From Gnetum montanum (lineage: Eukaryota > Streptophyta > Gnetopsida > Gnetales > Gnetaceae), in contig MNCI01036208.1 in assembly GCA_015680685.1 (NCBI GenBank), positions 287,967-341,978 on the forward strand: a stretch of 54,012 nt of DNA, given 5' to 3'. The notes beneath the pieces are model-generated. The model was given only the letters and a program-made list of their open reading frames with translations, was not told the DNA's origin and did no database searches. Positions within the stretch are counted from its first letter, which is position 1, and each line of letters starts with the position of its first letter. Below, one piece after another: positions 1-10,739 of the stretch. The position numbers and the translations under genes were made by a program.

Positions 1-129
1 GTTGATCCTCTCCAATAGTGGAGAATGGTGCATGGGAGAGACTTATGTGTTTTGTAGTAGTTGATAGGAATATGCATCCATAAAAATCATAGACATTACT
101 ATCTTCTACTTGGTTTAGGCCATTGTAGA

Positions 130-2440
130 GGCCCTTAAATTGCAAAATATGGGGACAAAGCTGGCTGAAATTTCTACACATGTGAACTATAAAGATAACA
201 AAGAATGGATCCAACATTGCTATGGAGTGGATTGTAAGGAGTACAGTGCCCTCACAAAGGCAAAGTGTGCATATTTCAAGATTTTAGCCTATCACCTGAA
301 TCCAATGGTGAGGTCCAGCAAGGTGATAGCCTTCTCCACCTAGATGTGTGCTACTCTAAGTAAAAAATTCATAATCAATATTTTCTGAATGACTTATCTA
401 GAGATTGAAAGATACCTTGAAGAAAATGAGAAGGAAAGGAAGACAATTCCCTTTTCATTCCTCATTCATAAATTATACAAAAGGGAAGGAATAGCATGCT
501 ATGCCAATGATGTCATCCACCATGCTTCTACCACACCATGGTAGGAGATGATGCAAGATAAGGTAACAACCAAGCTACAAGAAGAGGAGCACCCACAACC
601 ACCATCTAAAACAAAATTTGAAATGCTTGCAGCTATAGAACTTATCAAAAAATATCAAGAGTAGTATCTACTACAACAACAAGACTTTACAAGTAGCGAA
701 AAATCATTAATCTACCATCTAGTCATGAGCAACTTAAATGAGGTCACAAGGACCATTAGTTAGCTAGATAGTAAGACTACCCCATTATTCTCTACTTAAG
801 GGAACTAGATGCCTACAAGGCTCAATCCTAATGTCAGGAAGGTTATGGTTCCCATCACAAGAAAATAATTTCTTAAAATATCAAGAAATACAATGGTCTT
901 TCTATCATGTTGTAGAAAGGAAAAGGGGCAATTATCCTAGTCATGTATCATAAAGGCCAAGAGATAGTGGTGAAGGTGGTAGTTAATATGGTAGTGGAAG
1001 TGTTGAATGCTCTTGCGACATTAGTATCTAACATTACCATCATGCTATACATCTATGCATCAAAAAGAGTAGGGAGCAATTAGATAGGAATTTTCCAATA
1101 TGAGAAGCTATTAGAATGACTAGTTGGTACCATGAAAGAGCTTCTACAGATCTTTGGCCTCTCATATTAAATCACCACAAATCAATCATAGTTGCTCAAG
1201 ATAAGTGAAAAATTGTTAATCATCAATACATAACTGAAGGAGGCCACCCTTGGAAATTAATGGATTATTATCAAAATTATAAAATTATGTGTCCATCTCT
1301 CTGACCCTATCAATCTCAAGCTAGAGTTCTCAAGAGATGAAGTTTTTAAACAGCTTTAGTTAAGACTTCAAGAGGCTGAGAATGCAAAGGAAGTAGTAGT
1401 CTTTGACATGTAGCCATGACCTTCAACATCAAAAAGGACCTATCAAAATCCTAAAATAAAAACTCAATCCTAACTAAGGATAATCATTCCCTACAAAATG
1501 ATGAACAACAACGGGCTAGATGATTGAACTAATACACTAGTAGTAGGAGCATCTTGCTAAGTTAAACCTAGGTTTGAGAAGGTTGGTAGCTGAAATTCAT
1601 AATCTCTCAATGAGGGATATCTATACCCTTAACCAAAGAATTGCCATTAGGATGATCTCATTGAAAAATGAAACCCTAAAATTTGAAGTAAAGAACCACT
1701 AACGGAACTAGGTTGGGCTTCTCAAAGAAGTTAATGAAAAAGAAATCCAATTAGTGAAGGTGAAAATGAATGAGACCCTTCAAAAACTCCAACAAAGAGG
1801 TGACATATGGCAGTCCATATTTGATGGACTAAATGCATTCAACAAAGTTGAAATCTACCTTAAGGAGTTGTAAATTTAAGAGATGACTAAATATATGGAG
1901 CTTACCAATCTTTAGCATGCAAAACTAGTGATGTTGATAATACGAAGACCAAGGAGTGAATTGGAGAAGTAAGTGGTCAGTTCCTACTGCCTCTATAAGA
2001 TGGAATTCAAGCATCACAAAGAAAGAAAAAAAATTTAAGATATGTAAGATGAAGCTTAAACTTTTCAAGAGTTCACTAACCAAAAATTTGTTGTTGAGAA
2101 CCTAGCTAGAAGAATGAATGACTATCATGAGCTGCATAACCTAGTAAAAACGTTTGACATCAAACACAAGACCTTTGTAGCTTGGTTTGTTGACACAAAG
2201 GAACTATTTTCTTTGATGTCGTGCCTATGGGATGTCCTAGCACCAATCCATATTATCAAAGCTACATGGACTATGTATGATCCACATGGTAAATAGGAGA
2301 AAATGAAGGCACTTCTAGATGTCTTCAAGATTTTGGTAGAAGCAGTAATAGTAGTAGGCCATACTCAACCTCCACCAACATCGGGATAGGACAAGGGACC
2401 ATCAACACTACAAGAGCATCCACCACTGAGTACTATTTGA
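130..2440 (+). pseudogene. Decayed extra ORF between pol and 3' LTR (env-like position)
   Basis: Read on the plus strand, long coding-like runs are interrupted mainly by TAG codons, with frame changes. The first run (140-343) has a hydrophilic start and contains KEWIQHCYGVDCKEY. The next ~200 bases in shifted frame read as YLEENEKERKTIPFSFLIHKL. A charged, helix-prone part follows around 1300-2050. The pattern of a basic N-terminal domain followed by a long alpha-helical part resembles the extra or 'putative plant transposon protein' ORFs that plant Athila and Tat elements carry downstream of pol. I cannot show membrane segments typical of a true Env. The function is unknown. Position (between pol and 3' LTR) is the main argument; the family assignment is inference. 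Confidence 0.4.
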
Positions 2441-2665
2441 AACTTCATCATGTGTTCAACAATCCTACATGATCTTGTTGTAATTTTTGTAAAGTGTCCA
2501 AATTTTACTATGATGGATACTTACTTTTGTAATCCTATATAATATAGCACTTAAAGTTAGTTAAGAGTCAATCAGTTAGTATTTTAGTTAATAAATTCCA
2601 TACCTTCCAATTTTGTAAGAAACTTAATCCTAAATTTGATTACTTGAGGACAAGTTTTCAATCAA

Positions 2666-2676
2666 ATATCAGGGTA
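2666..2676 (+). promoter_or_regulatory. Polypurine tract of element 4
   Basis: The bases ATATCAGGGTA lie immediately before the TGATGAT start of the LTR. The equivalent sites of elements 1 and 2 read GTGGGGGTA and ATGGGGGTA in the same position, so this is the plus-strand primer site, decayed here. Confidence 0.6.
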
Positions 2677-3533
2677 TGATGATACATTAATAAGATAGGT
2701 TTTATCGATGCATACCTGTTAACATAGCCCTGTTCAGATATCTACATGATAGTATGTGTTGACATTGATACATCAACGCTAATGTAGTTATTGCTTATAT
2801 GACATGTTAAGTCATAGTTGTAGCCAAGTTCTTGTAGTTTCATCTCTCTAGAGTTAGATTATTTTCCCTCTAAGTGCCTACAGTGTGGATTTAAGAGATT
2901 GTATAGTGCTTTATTTAAGTGCCTATGTACTTGAACACATTGACATGAATGATAATAAAGTCAAGATTTCCTACATCCATTGTAGCACTTAGACTAGTTT
3001 ACTTTTTACATTCAACACTTACTTTTGATGCAATTTACATTTATAACTTTAAATAACTAATGCAATTAATCATAAAAACATAAGTATGACTACTTCGAGC
3101 ATTAAATATTATGCTTGGTAATCCTAGTAGTAGATATTTGGTACGCCCAGTAATAATCACTTGGTAACCTAGTGGCATTAATACTAGTTCAAGATGTGTA
3201 TGGCAAGTTACTCCATATTAGGATAAGTTCGTTAATAGTATAGTTAATTAGTTAGACATTTAATTACTCAACCTATACCCAATTATCTAGCCATTTGAAG
3301 ATAAAATATAAAAATACTTATAGAAATATATATAATGTGTCTTAACCCACAATTAATCATATGCACTGACCATACACAAGTGTGAGTTAAGAAGATAATG
3401 ACCTTACAACTACATTATTCACTATTTGGAAATATGAATCATCTGTATAACTAAGTCTACAGAGTTCAACCATATCACTAGTAAATGCTTATGACTCATA
3501 TGGTTAGGCATACAAGATACCCACCCCTCATCA
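2677..3533 (+). repeat. 3' LTR of element 4 (857 bp)
   Basis: The LTR starts TGATGAT and ends CTCATCA, near-perfect inverted ends shared with the other Athila-like LTRs of this window. Internal landmarks are shared too: a segment with CTTGGTAACC and CTAGTTCAAGATGTGTA (about 3160-3200) matches the LTR half near 51050-51120, and the last 40 bases (CATATGGTTAGGCATAC then CTCATCA) match the ends at 32550 and 51437. It is longer and more diverged than the 814-bp LTRs of element 2, so it is a related subfamily. The right flank ATTAG would be one copy of the target duplication. Confidence 0.8.
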
Positions 3534-4978
3534 ATTAGTCTTTGCATTGGTTAGCCCATCACACTAAAATGCAATTCTATGAACTAAGATGAGACATATC
3601 TAATGCCATAATTTATTTATAAGGGAAAGAACAAAAAAAATTAGGGTAAAATTAACTTTGAAATAAGGAAAAAATAGCAAAAAATATCTTTAAGAAAAAT
3701 GTAATAGAACATGGTTTTTGAAAAACAATGATGACAAAACCCAACAATAAAAACAAGTGATGGAAAACAAAGGGAGGAAGAAAACATGAAGCGAAGGCAA
3801 AGCAGAAAGAAAAAAAATACATACCATGTGTTATACTTTTTCTAACAAACCACATTATGCACATGAACATGCTTTTCAACCATCATTGACGTTTTTCTAT
3901 TCTTCTCTTTTTTGAAAGAAATTTTTATTTTTAAATAATTTTTTGAAAACCATTAACATTTTTATAAGTTCATTATTATTTTTCCATCATCCAACTAATA
4001 CCTCAATGTTTAAACACTCATAACATGCACACTTGAACCTAAACCAAATTCTATTTGAACCCACAAAATCCTTATAAGTGCTTTACCTAGTCATATACTA
4101 AAATCATATATGAGTTTCATTTACCATGGTTGCCTAATTCAAATGCTAAAACTATTATAGTATTTTAGCAAAATGGAAAATGTGATATCTCAAAAATCAT
4201 AACTCTAATCTTAGTGAATCAAGTATCAAAAATAATGTTTTTAAACATCCTAGACACATTAGTAAGGCAAAATTCTAGGTAAGACATGATCCTAAGGTAT
4301 TTTTTTAACAAATTCAATTTATGCAATATTTAATTATAATTAAAAATGAATTCCAAATTCTAGTTTAATGATAAAAAGAAATAAGGAATATGATGTGGGT
4401 AAAGTTAGGGTTCAAAATTTCTCCATGAATGGAGTATTATATAATCACATATGCATAATAAAATAAAAAGATGCATAATTAAATGTGCATAAACATGCAT
4501 AACTAAATGTGCATGATAAAGATTGAAAATACATAAATGAATATGCAAAAGAATAAAATATGCATATCCAAATACTTGTAAAGGCATAATAACTGATAAC
4601 AAGAAAAACTTTATGGGGTGATTGGATTTCAACATTTAATCATAAAATATTCAAAATATCTATTATTGAACTTAAATAGTAATGAAACAAAGGATATAAG
4701 AGTTTACCAAAATACCCTACTAAGCATTTTGTATTTACTTATGTAGGAAACTAATAACAACAATAATAATAATAATAGTAATACTAATAAGCTAATCTAC
4801 TAACATGCATTTGACAACATTAAAGAATCAATCACATGAATTAAATTAAATAGTTTAATTTAGGTAAATTTCTAGGTTGTGAGAAGTATCCTCCTATATA
4901 TAGGTTGAAAATACATCATAGACCATGTAAGAGCAACATACTGGGGTTTATAGAATCTTCTGAAATCTTCTAGAACAT
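3534..4978. other. AT-rich DNA without recognisable genes
   Basis: No coding run with plausible composition is visible on either strand; the open frames of 60-90 codons are low-complexity, AT-driven. Contains a short AAT-type microsatellite at 4752-4791. Nothing else recognised. Confidence 0.6.
4752..4791. repeat. AAT microsatellite
   Basis: Imperfect run of ATA/AAT triplets interrupted by AAC and AGT units. Confidence 0.7.
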
Positions 4979-5310
4979 AATTTAATGTAGGACATCAAAA
5001 GTCTAACATAAGATGTCAAAAGATAAAGACAAGAGCTGTTGTCAAACATTGAAAGTGAGATTGACATTAGATCTTGAAATTTTGATGCATGATGCCAAAA
5101 CTAATTTAATGGAAAATTTCAAAAGCTGAGGTCAAAAGTTGATATTCGACATTAAAAATGGCATCAAATGTTAAAAGTATAACATAAGACATCAAAACTG
5201 ACTTGATGCCAAACATTAGAAGCTAAATATGAAATTGACACTAAAACTAACGTTGAACGTCAAACTAGGAATGGAGTTAAAATAATGTCATAGATGACGT
5301 GAAACATCAA
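4979..5310. repeat. Diverged short repeats around a GACATCAAAA motif
   Basis: The word GACATCAAAA and close variants (GATGTCAAAA, GATGCCAAAA, GGCATCAAAT, AACATCAAAA) recur every 20-45 bases about a dozen times, always on the same strand. This looks like an old minisatellite. No protein frame follows the periodicity. Confidence 0.55.
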
Positions 5311-5599
5311 AATCACAAGAGGAACTAAAGCAACATGGAAAATTCCATGAAACATCATTTCTAGTGAGCTAAAGATAGAAGGTTAGAAAAAACACTGCAA
5401 ATGATGCAAGATGTCAAATATAGACTAGTAAAAATGGGTTTAACTAGTGGAAAGCCATATAATGCACAAAAGTATTTGACTTAAGCTAAAAAAGTGAAAG
5501 TGAGTACAACATTGTCTTCTTTTGATGAACACTACTGAAAAGGTAAAGAAAAATCCATCAAGAAAAGACACAAGTTGGTAGTTACCTATAAGAGGATTC

Positions 5600-6625
5600 A
5601 ATCAAGGAAGAGAATATAGGAGAAAGTATGGGATATCATTGATACATCTATAGTGAAGTGCTACATCATAGAAGTGGGATGTGGCTAGATCCTAGGAAGA
5701 ATACATGAAAATGCAAATAAAGCACTCCCTAACCCACTCAATTCTTCCAATCACACTCTAATTAGAGTAAAGCAGAGTCACTCATTAGGCCTCACCAATG
5801 CAAAGAAGAAAAATAGAAAGGGATATAAAAAGTAGGGAAGATTATAGAGAGAAAAAAGGAAAGTAATAAAAATTAGGAAAAGCATATTATAAACATTTCC
5901 AATGCACTAATGATGAGGTGCTATGTCATGAAAATGAAACATGACCAAATCCCCAAAGATGATCTCTTTCTTATCTCACTCATATGCAAAGTTCACACTC
6001 CTTACATCACACTACACCTAATACTCCCACACTACATCAAGGAAGAGACACTCATTCTACCTTACTAATGCTAAATATAGAAACAAATGGAAACACATGA
6101 GGAGAAGGAATGAGAGAAATAAGAGAGAAATATAGTACTGAGTCAGTAGAAGTGATAGTATGCAAAAGTATAAAGAAAAAGAGTGAGGGAAGAGAAAATA
6201 GGATATTGTCCATACACCTATCATGAGGACAGTTTTATGCCATAGAAGTAGCGCATGGCTAAATACTTCATATTGTATGGTTGAAAAGAATGTCATGTAT
6301 ATGACAAAGTAACTCCTCCCTATCTCACTCAATAATATGCTTAATCAAACCCTTACATGAAGTAATGAGATATTAAGTCACTCAAAAAACTCATTGGTTG
6401 TGCAGACTACATAAGGTAGAATAGGATAGATAGAATAGGAAAATAAGAAGAAAATAGTTAGAGAAATAGTGAAACATGAGATAGAAAGGGGATATCAAAG
6501 AAGAAAAGTGCAAGAAAAATAGAGTTTAAAAAAACCTATTATCCTAACATAGTAAATAGTAGATTGCTACTAGGAGAACACTCATTTAGCCTTAAACATT
6601 TAGTAGGTCTAGCATTATAGCATGG
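5600..6625. repeat. Three to four diverged copies of a ~250-390-bp unit
   Basis: Blocks recur in the same order: a block like GAAGTGCTACATCATAGAAG with a following 'ATGGCTAAAT'-type piece (near 5650, 5905, 6230), a pyrimidine-rich block with CTCACTC and CACTCATTAG (near 5726, 5978, 6312), then a purine-rich GAGAGAAAT block (5850, 6115, 6430). Spacing is roughly 250-390 bases, so indels are common. No coding content. Confidence 0.5.
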
Positions 6626-7195
6626 CTACATGTAGTAGCACTTAAAAGTACTCCTATTAATAGGATCTAGAAATTGATGTACTTCCAAATCAGATAGGAT
6701 ATATGTGTCGTTCTACAAGGATTGAACCACTAGAAAAGGACCTTGTCAGTTGGGAGAGAACTTTGTGTCTTTATAGTTTAAAAAATGGTATAGTACTAGA
6801 TCACCTTCATGGATCTAAATATTTCAAATTTGACAAAGATCATTCTCCCAATGTTCTTTAAGAAGATCTAGCTCAACACATCACACACTATTTTTGTCAT
6901 GATCTAAACATCAATCATGTAGAGAAACATGGAGAGATTGGATATGGAGCTCAACTGGTAAGATTATCTTAGAATCATATGTTAAGAAGTATGAAGTACA
7001 ACTAGTAGCTATACGGAAAGTCGTATGATAAACCCAAAGGAAATGAGATAGCTTTATATACCAATTACATTCGGTTTTATTAACCATAGTATGAAGAAAT
7101 TGTATGAAATATTTATTAGTAGACTCAACATGTTTGTTAAATTAAAGGTAGTAAGGTAATGAATACGACTGAGTGATGTGATACATGTTGTGACT
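6626..7195 (-). pseudogene. Ty3/Gypsy integrase C-terminal fragment
   Basis: Minus-strand reading gives the end of an integrase core and its C-terminal domain: ESTNKYFIQFLHTMVNK (the catalytic-Glu helix with AES/VES), WVYHTTFRIATSC (WAYRTT..RTATG motif), a LVYGS-type match decayed to LTYDSKIILPVEL, then KFSPN.QGPFLVV and DPINRS..KCYYM before the stop. This is the standard tail of plant Ty3/Gypsy integrases (W-x-GP-F, then SPINxxxLKxYY). Both upstream catalytic Asp residues are absent because the fragment is truncated near 7195. The ending resembles that of the Tat-like integrase at 8968 (KPYYM), so it is probably from the same lineage. Several TAG/TGA stops are present. Confidence 0.7.
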
Positions 7196-8029
7196 GTAAA
7201 ACCTTAATTTTTGGAATAAAAACCTAGGTTCCTTGATGCATGCAGTTCCTCAACCCTAAGCCCCTAGGGCCATTGTGATAAAAATGGGATTTAAGGCATC
7301 CTAGCTAGTCCAACAAATCAACTAGGGACTTGAGTAATGCAAAATGTAAAAATATAAATAAATTTGAATAAAGCACAAATAATAACTTTAAATCTATTGA
7401 ACACAAAACTCAAAAATTAAAACTTTACTAAGAAGATAATAAAGAATAAGTTAGAGAAGTGTGTACAAAAAATGGTGCCTGGATGAGAAAAAAGGAGATC
7501 CACTTGTACAAGAGTTCAAAGCCTATTTAAGTAGAGATGATCTACTCCATGATCTAGATGCCAAGCCACTCTTGATGCTATATGACCTCCCTTCACTACT
7601 ACAACCTTGGATCTAAAATTTTAAGGCCCCAATGCTTCCATGTTAGGGTTTAAGAGACTACAAGTGTGGCAACTTGCAAGAGCTTTTGAGTGCCTAAAAA
7701 TGCCCCAAGTGTGGAGTTGTGTATAATGTCTTTTGCTCCAAAGTGCTTGTGTGCCAAAATTGCTGAAGTTGTAAATTGTGTGTAACTAGAACCAATTGAT
7801 CTTATTTTGCTTATAATTTTTGAAAAATGCTGAACTTTGCTCCAAAATTGCTAACCTTTAGAAAACGTTTTTGAACCTATAAATGGTGTTGGAGCTATGA
7901 TCGGGCTAAGAAATGGCTACAAAGTTGATGTAATTTTGCTGCAAATTGGCTGCCAAATTCAAGTGAAATGGATGCCCAAATCTGGGGGTTCACTAAAAAT
8001 AGTAAGTGCTTCTCCCCATGGCCATTTTA
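7196..8029. other. Unassigned non-coding DNA
   Basis: No convincing frame on either strand. It lies between an integrase tail and 180-bp repeat units, so it may be the LTR or 3' spacer of a Tat-like element, but I could not find a matching second LTR. Several CCAAGTGTGG- and CTCCAAA-type words recur between 7640 and 7850. Confidence 0.4.
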
Positions 8030-8420
8030 TTTACTAAAAATAGTAATTAGAACATCCATTCCATGCTGGAGATGAATCCTCCATGCTAAGCTCCCCACCA
8101 TGCTTGTCGAAGTGGCTAGTCAACATTGAAGTGCATAATTTGATGAATTTTGCTTCCTGTGGCTTCCGCACTATGGATTTGGATTTTCCATGCTAGGGGA
8201 AAAGGGAAAATTTCTAGGATAGGGGGAAATTTTCCAAGTTGGGAGGAAAGTTTCTAGGCTAGGGGGAAAGTTTCCAAGCTTGGGGAAAACATTCTAGGTT
8301 AGGGGAAAGTTTCCAAATGTGCCTTTGGTCCCCACATTGAAGGGAGAAAGGTTTTCAAACACCCACCCTTCCATGCTAGTGGTAGGTGAGATCTACCCCC
8401 CTACATGTGTTTTCAATGTA
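8030..8420. repeat. Two to three diverged units of the 180-bp repeat family
   Basis: The words TTCCATGCTGG (8050), TTCCATGCTAGGGG (8190) and TTCCATGCTAG (8370) are spaced about 140-180 bases and are followed by G-rich runs such as AGGGGGAAA, like the units of the large array at 13140-16720. The orientation is the same as in that array. Confidence 0.5.
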
Positions 8421-8849
8421 GAAAACTGTCTACCCCCATAAAGCCCATTAAACTTCCCTTTTTGGCATTCCATAAGGCATTTTTAAAAATATCCCCTCCC
8501 CACAAGCTCATTAGACACTAGGTGATTTTTTCCACTTGGGGAATGAGGCTTTGATCACTTATGAGACATTTTTCAACCCCAAAAGTATAAAGTATGGGAA
8601 ATTGGCCATTGTGGATTGCAACTTTCAAATTTACAATGAAATTTTACCTTGGGTTCTATGGGGTGAAAGCTACATGATGAAGATTTATTATGATATGCAA
8701 AATTTTGTGGTGTTTCAATGGTTCCTCTTTGTTGGTGTTTAGAGGATTGACCTAAGAGGCACTAACAAAGAATACAAAATATCAATGCATATTATAACGC
8801 TATAATGCATAAAGGCTACATGATGATTAGGCTATCCAAGTCACCAACG
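8421..8849. other. Spacer between repeat blocks
   Basis: An open run of 68 codons at 8536-8742 has no family signature and I do not regard it as a gene. The bases about 8745-8840 weakly resemble 22900-22975 (shared pieces AATGCAAATAAATTT-like and GGCTACATGCAT-like), consistent with both lying beside the same 30-bp repeats. Confidence 0.4.
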
Positions 8850-8945
8850 TTGCTAGTTTAAGATTGTGATGGGTCATGCTACCAGTTTAGGGCCTTGGCA
8901 GGCCATGTCGCTAGCTTAAGGTTGTAGCAGACCATTGAAAGTAGG
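8850..8945. repeat. 30-bp repeat array, copy A
   Basis: About three imperfect units of GCTAGTTTAAGGCCTTGGCAGG followed by CCATGT lie just beyond the integrase stop of the minus-strand element. The same repeat appears at 12640-13030 and 22740-22900 in the same orientation. Confidence 0.65.
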
Positions 8946-8967
8946 CTCACTTGTTGATGACCTGTCG

Positions 8968-9960
8968 ACTACATGTAGTATGGCTTCAAGTACAAATGAT
9001 TGATTGGATTGGCTATCTCATTCCCATTCATGTTAGATATTCTAAATGCTTAGTTTTCATAGGCTTTAGTAACAAGGAAGGATCCTTCCCAGTTGGCTAA
9101 GAAGTTGTATGCATGCTCATGGATGGCCTTGAGAATAAGGTCCCCCTCCTTGGTCTTGAGCATGGTCAGGTTATGGTGATGTTGTCTCTTCTACCTCTCT
9201 TGATAGTTCTCAATGTGAGCAAGTGCTTGCATACGTTACTCTATTATCGAATCCAGCGTTGTTATCCATAACTCCTTGCTCTACTCATTGTTGATGAAGT
9301 CAATCAAGACTACTTGGAGTGATGGTACCTATAATTCAAGAGGTAAAACAACTTTAGAACCATAAACAGGGTTATAAGGGGTCATGCCAATTGCTATGTG
9401 ATAGGTTCTTTTGTATGCCCATAGTGCATGGACAAGCCACTCATGCCACTTTCGCTTGTTGTTGTTGAGCATTTTCTTGAGTAAGTTGGTGAAGGCCTTG
9501 TTGCTCACTTCTACTTGTTCATTGGCTTGAGGGTAGTAAGATGACAATAAAGAATGCTTAATGTCTATGTTGTGACAAAAATCCTTGGTTTATTGGCTAC
9601 TAAATTGAGGTTCATTATTTGTAATTATGGTCATGGGTATGCGAAAATGAGCTACAATGTTGTTTAGGATGAATTTGCAAAATTTTTTAGATGTGGTGTT
9701 CCTTAGGAAAATAGCTTCAACCCACTTGGTAAAGTATTTAGTTATGGTGATGATGAAGCTATGTCCTATGGTAGATTTAGGTGTTATGGATCCAATGATA
9801 TCCAAACCCCATCATTGAAATTACCATGTTATCTAGGTCACATGAAACTTAGTCGGTGATACATGTATCAAGTTGTTATATTGTTGGCATGTGTCACATC
9901 GCTTAAGCTTTTGCAACTAGTCATTTTTCATATGGGGCCAATAGTAGTCTAATCATCTAA
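8968..9960 (-). pseudogene. Integrase of the Tat-like element
   Basis: The core begins with LDIIGSITP (first catalytic Asp, LDIIGP-type motif) and FTKWVEA. The second catalytic position reads ITNNEPQF where the family has TDNGPQF, so Asp is replaced by Asn through a G-to-A change. The Glu motif is intact in SYYPQANEQVEVSN. WAYKRTYHIAIGMTPY and LANWEGSFLVTKAYEN give the C-terminal domain, ending in PINHLYLKPYYM and a stop at about 8968. A zinc-binding HxxC..C remnant (HCATCQQ) lies upstream near 9900. No chromodomain follows, which argues against the chromovirus branch. At least four in-frame stops interrupt it. Confidence 0.8.
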
Positions 9961-10479
9961 TCCTAGTGGCCATGGCTCTAGGTCCTATATGTCCACCACA
10001 AACACCTTCATTAACCTCCTCTAGGACTGTTCTGGCTTCAATTTTTCCTAAGCACTTTAGGAGTATGTCATCATAGGACTGTCAAAATAATGCGTTATCA
10101 CCTACGTTGACATACTACTTTCATCGCTTGCATATGACATCTTTCTGAGAAGTAGTTAGGCCCTATGAAGATTCACCATGCATAAGGTAAAATTTGATAT
10201 TGTCATACCACTCTTTGGAACGAGTAGTATGAATGATAGCCAAAAAGGTATCCTCAATGTTCTATGTGATGGGAGTATCATAGTTCATAGTTAAGGTAAG
10301 AAACTTGCTAAACACATCTAGAGTCACACTAAGGGCTAATGTTGTAATTGCATTAGTTATGGCATTTTCATTCCGAGGTATGTGTTGGATATCAATGTCT
10401 ATGAATTATTGTAATAATTACATTCCTAGATCACAGTAAGGTTGTAAGCTTAGCTTTGCATGCATAGACTTCGATTACT

Positions 10480-10720
10480 TGGATAACCATGATTCATGAA
10501 TCGCCTTTGATGGTTAGGCATCTAATTCCTAGGTCACAACCTACCATCATCCCTCTGATCAAATCCTCATATTCTACTATGTTCTTGGTATATAGGAAGT
10601 TGAAATGGTAGGCAAAGTGTTGGATTTCACCAAATGGGAATGTTATGATGGCAACAACACTAGCCCCATGGATGGTTGAAGCTCCAGCAAATTTCATGAC
10701 TACCTCATAACCCTAGAGTA
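10480..10720 (-). pseudogene. Second (archaeal-type) RNase H domain
   Basis: The minus-strand reading contains FAGASTIHGASVV, NFLYTKNIVEYEDLI and GIRCLTIKGDS. This matches the layout of the extra RNase H of Tat-lineage elements (F-D-GASS..G-G, then TNN.AEYEAL, then GDS). The first catalytic Asp of the FDGAS motif is Ala here, while the Glu in VEYE and the Asp in GDS remain. This domain is known to sit between the retroviral RNase H and integrase, as it does here, and is the strongest sign of the Tat lineage. Confidence 0.7.
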
Positions 10721-10739
10721 GTTAGCTAAATGTGTTAAT

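Larger units (their letters stand above)
1..2676 (+). mobile_element. Internal 3' part of an Athila-like LTR retrotransposon (element 4)
   Basis: This stretch runs directly into a purine-rich tract and an LTR at 2677, so it is the 3' internal part of a plus-strand element that starts before the window. The last 60 bases resemble the pre-LTR segment of the elements at 40800 and 41950 (motif GAGGACAAGTTTTCA just before the LTR), which ties it to the same Athila-like family. No RT or integrase motif is visible, so pol must lie upstream of base 1. The content is a decayed coding region, listed separately. Confidence 0.7.

Noticed and set aside
8536-8742. A 68-codon plus-strand gene
   Set aside because: No family match and no promoter or neighbour support; it lies in the spacer between Tat-associated repeats.
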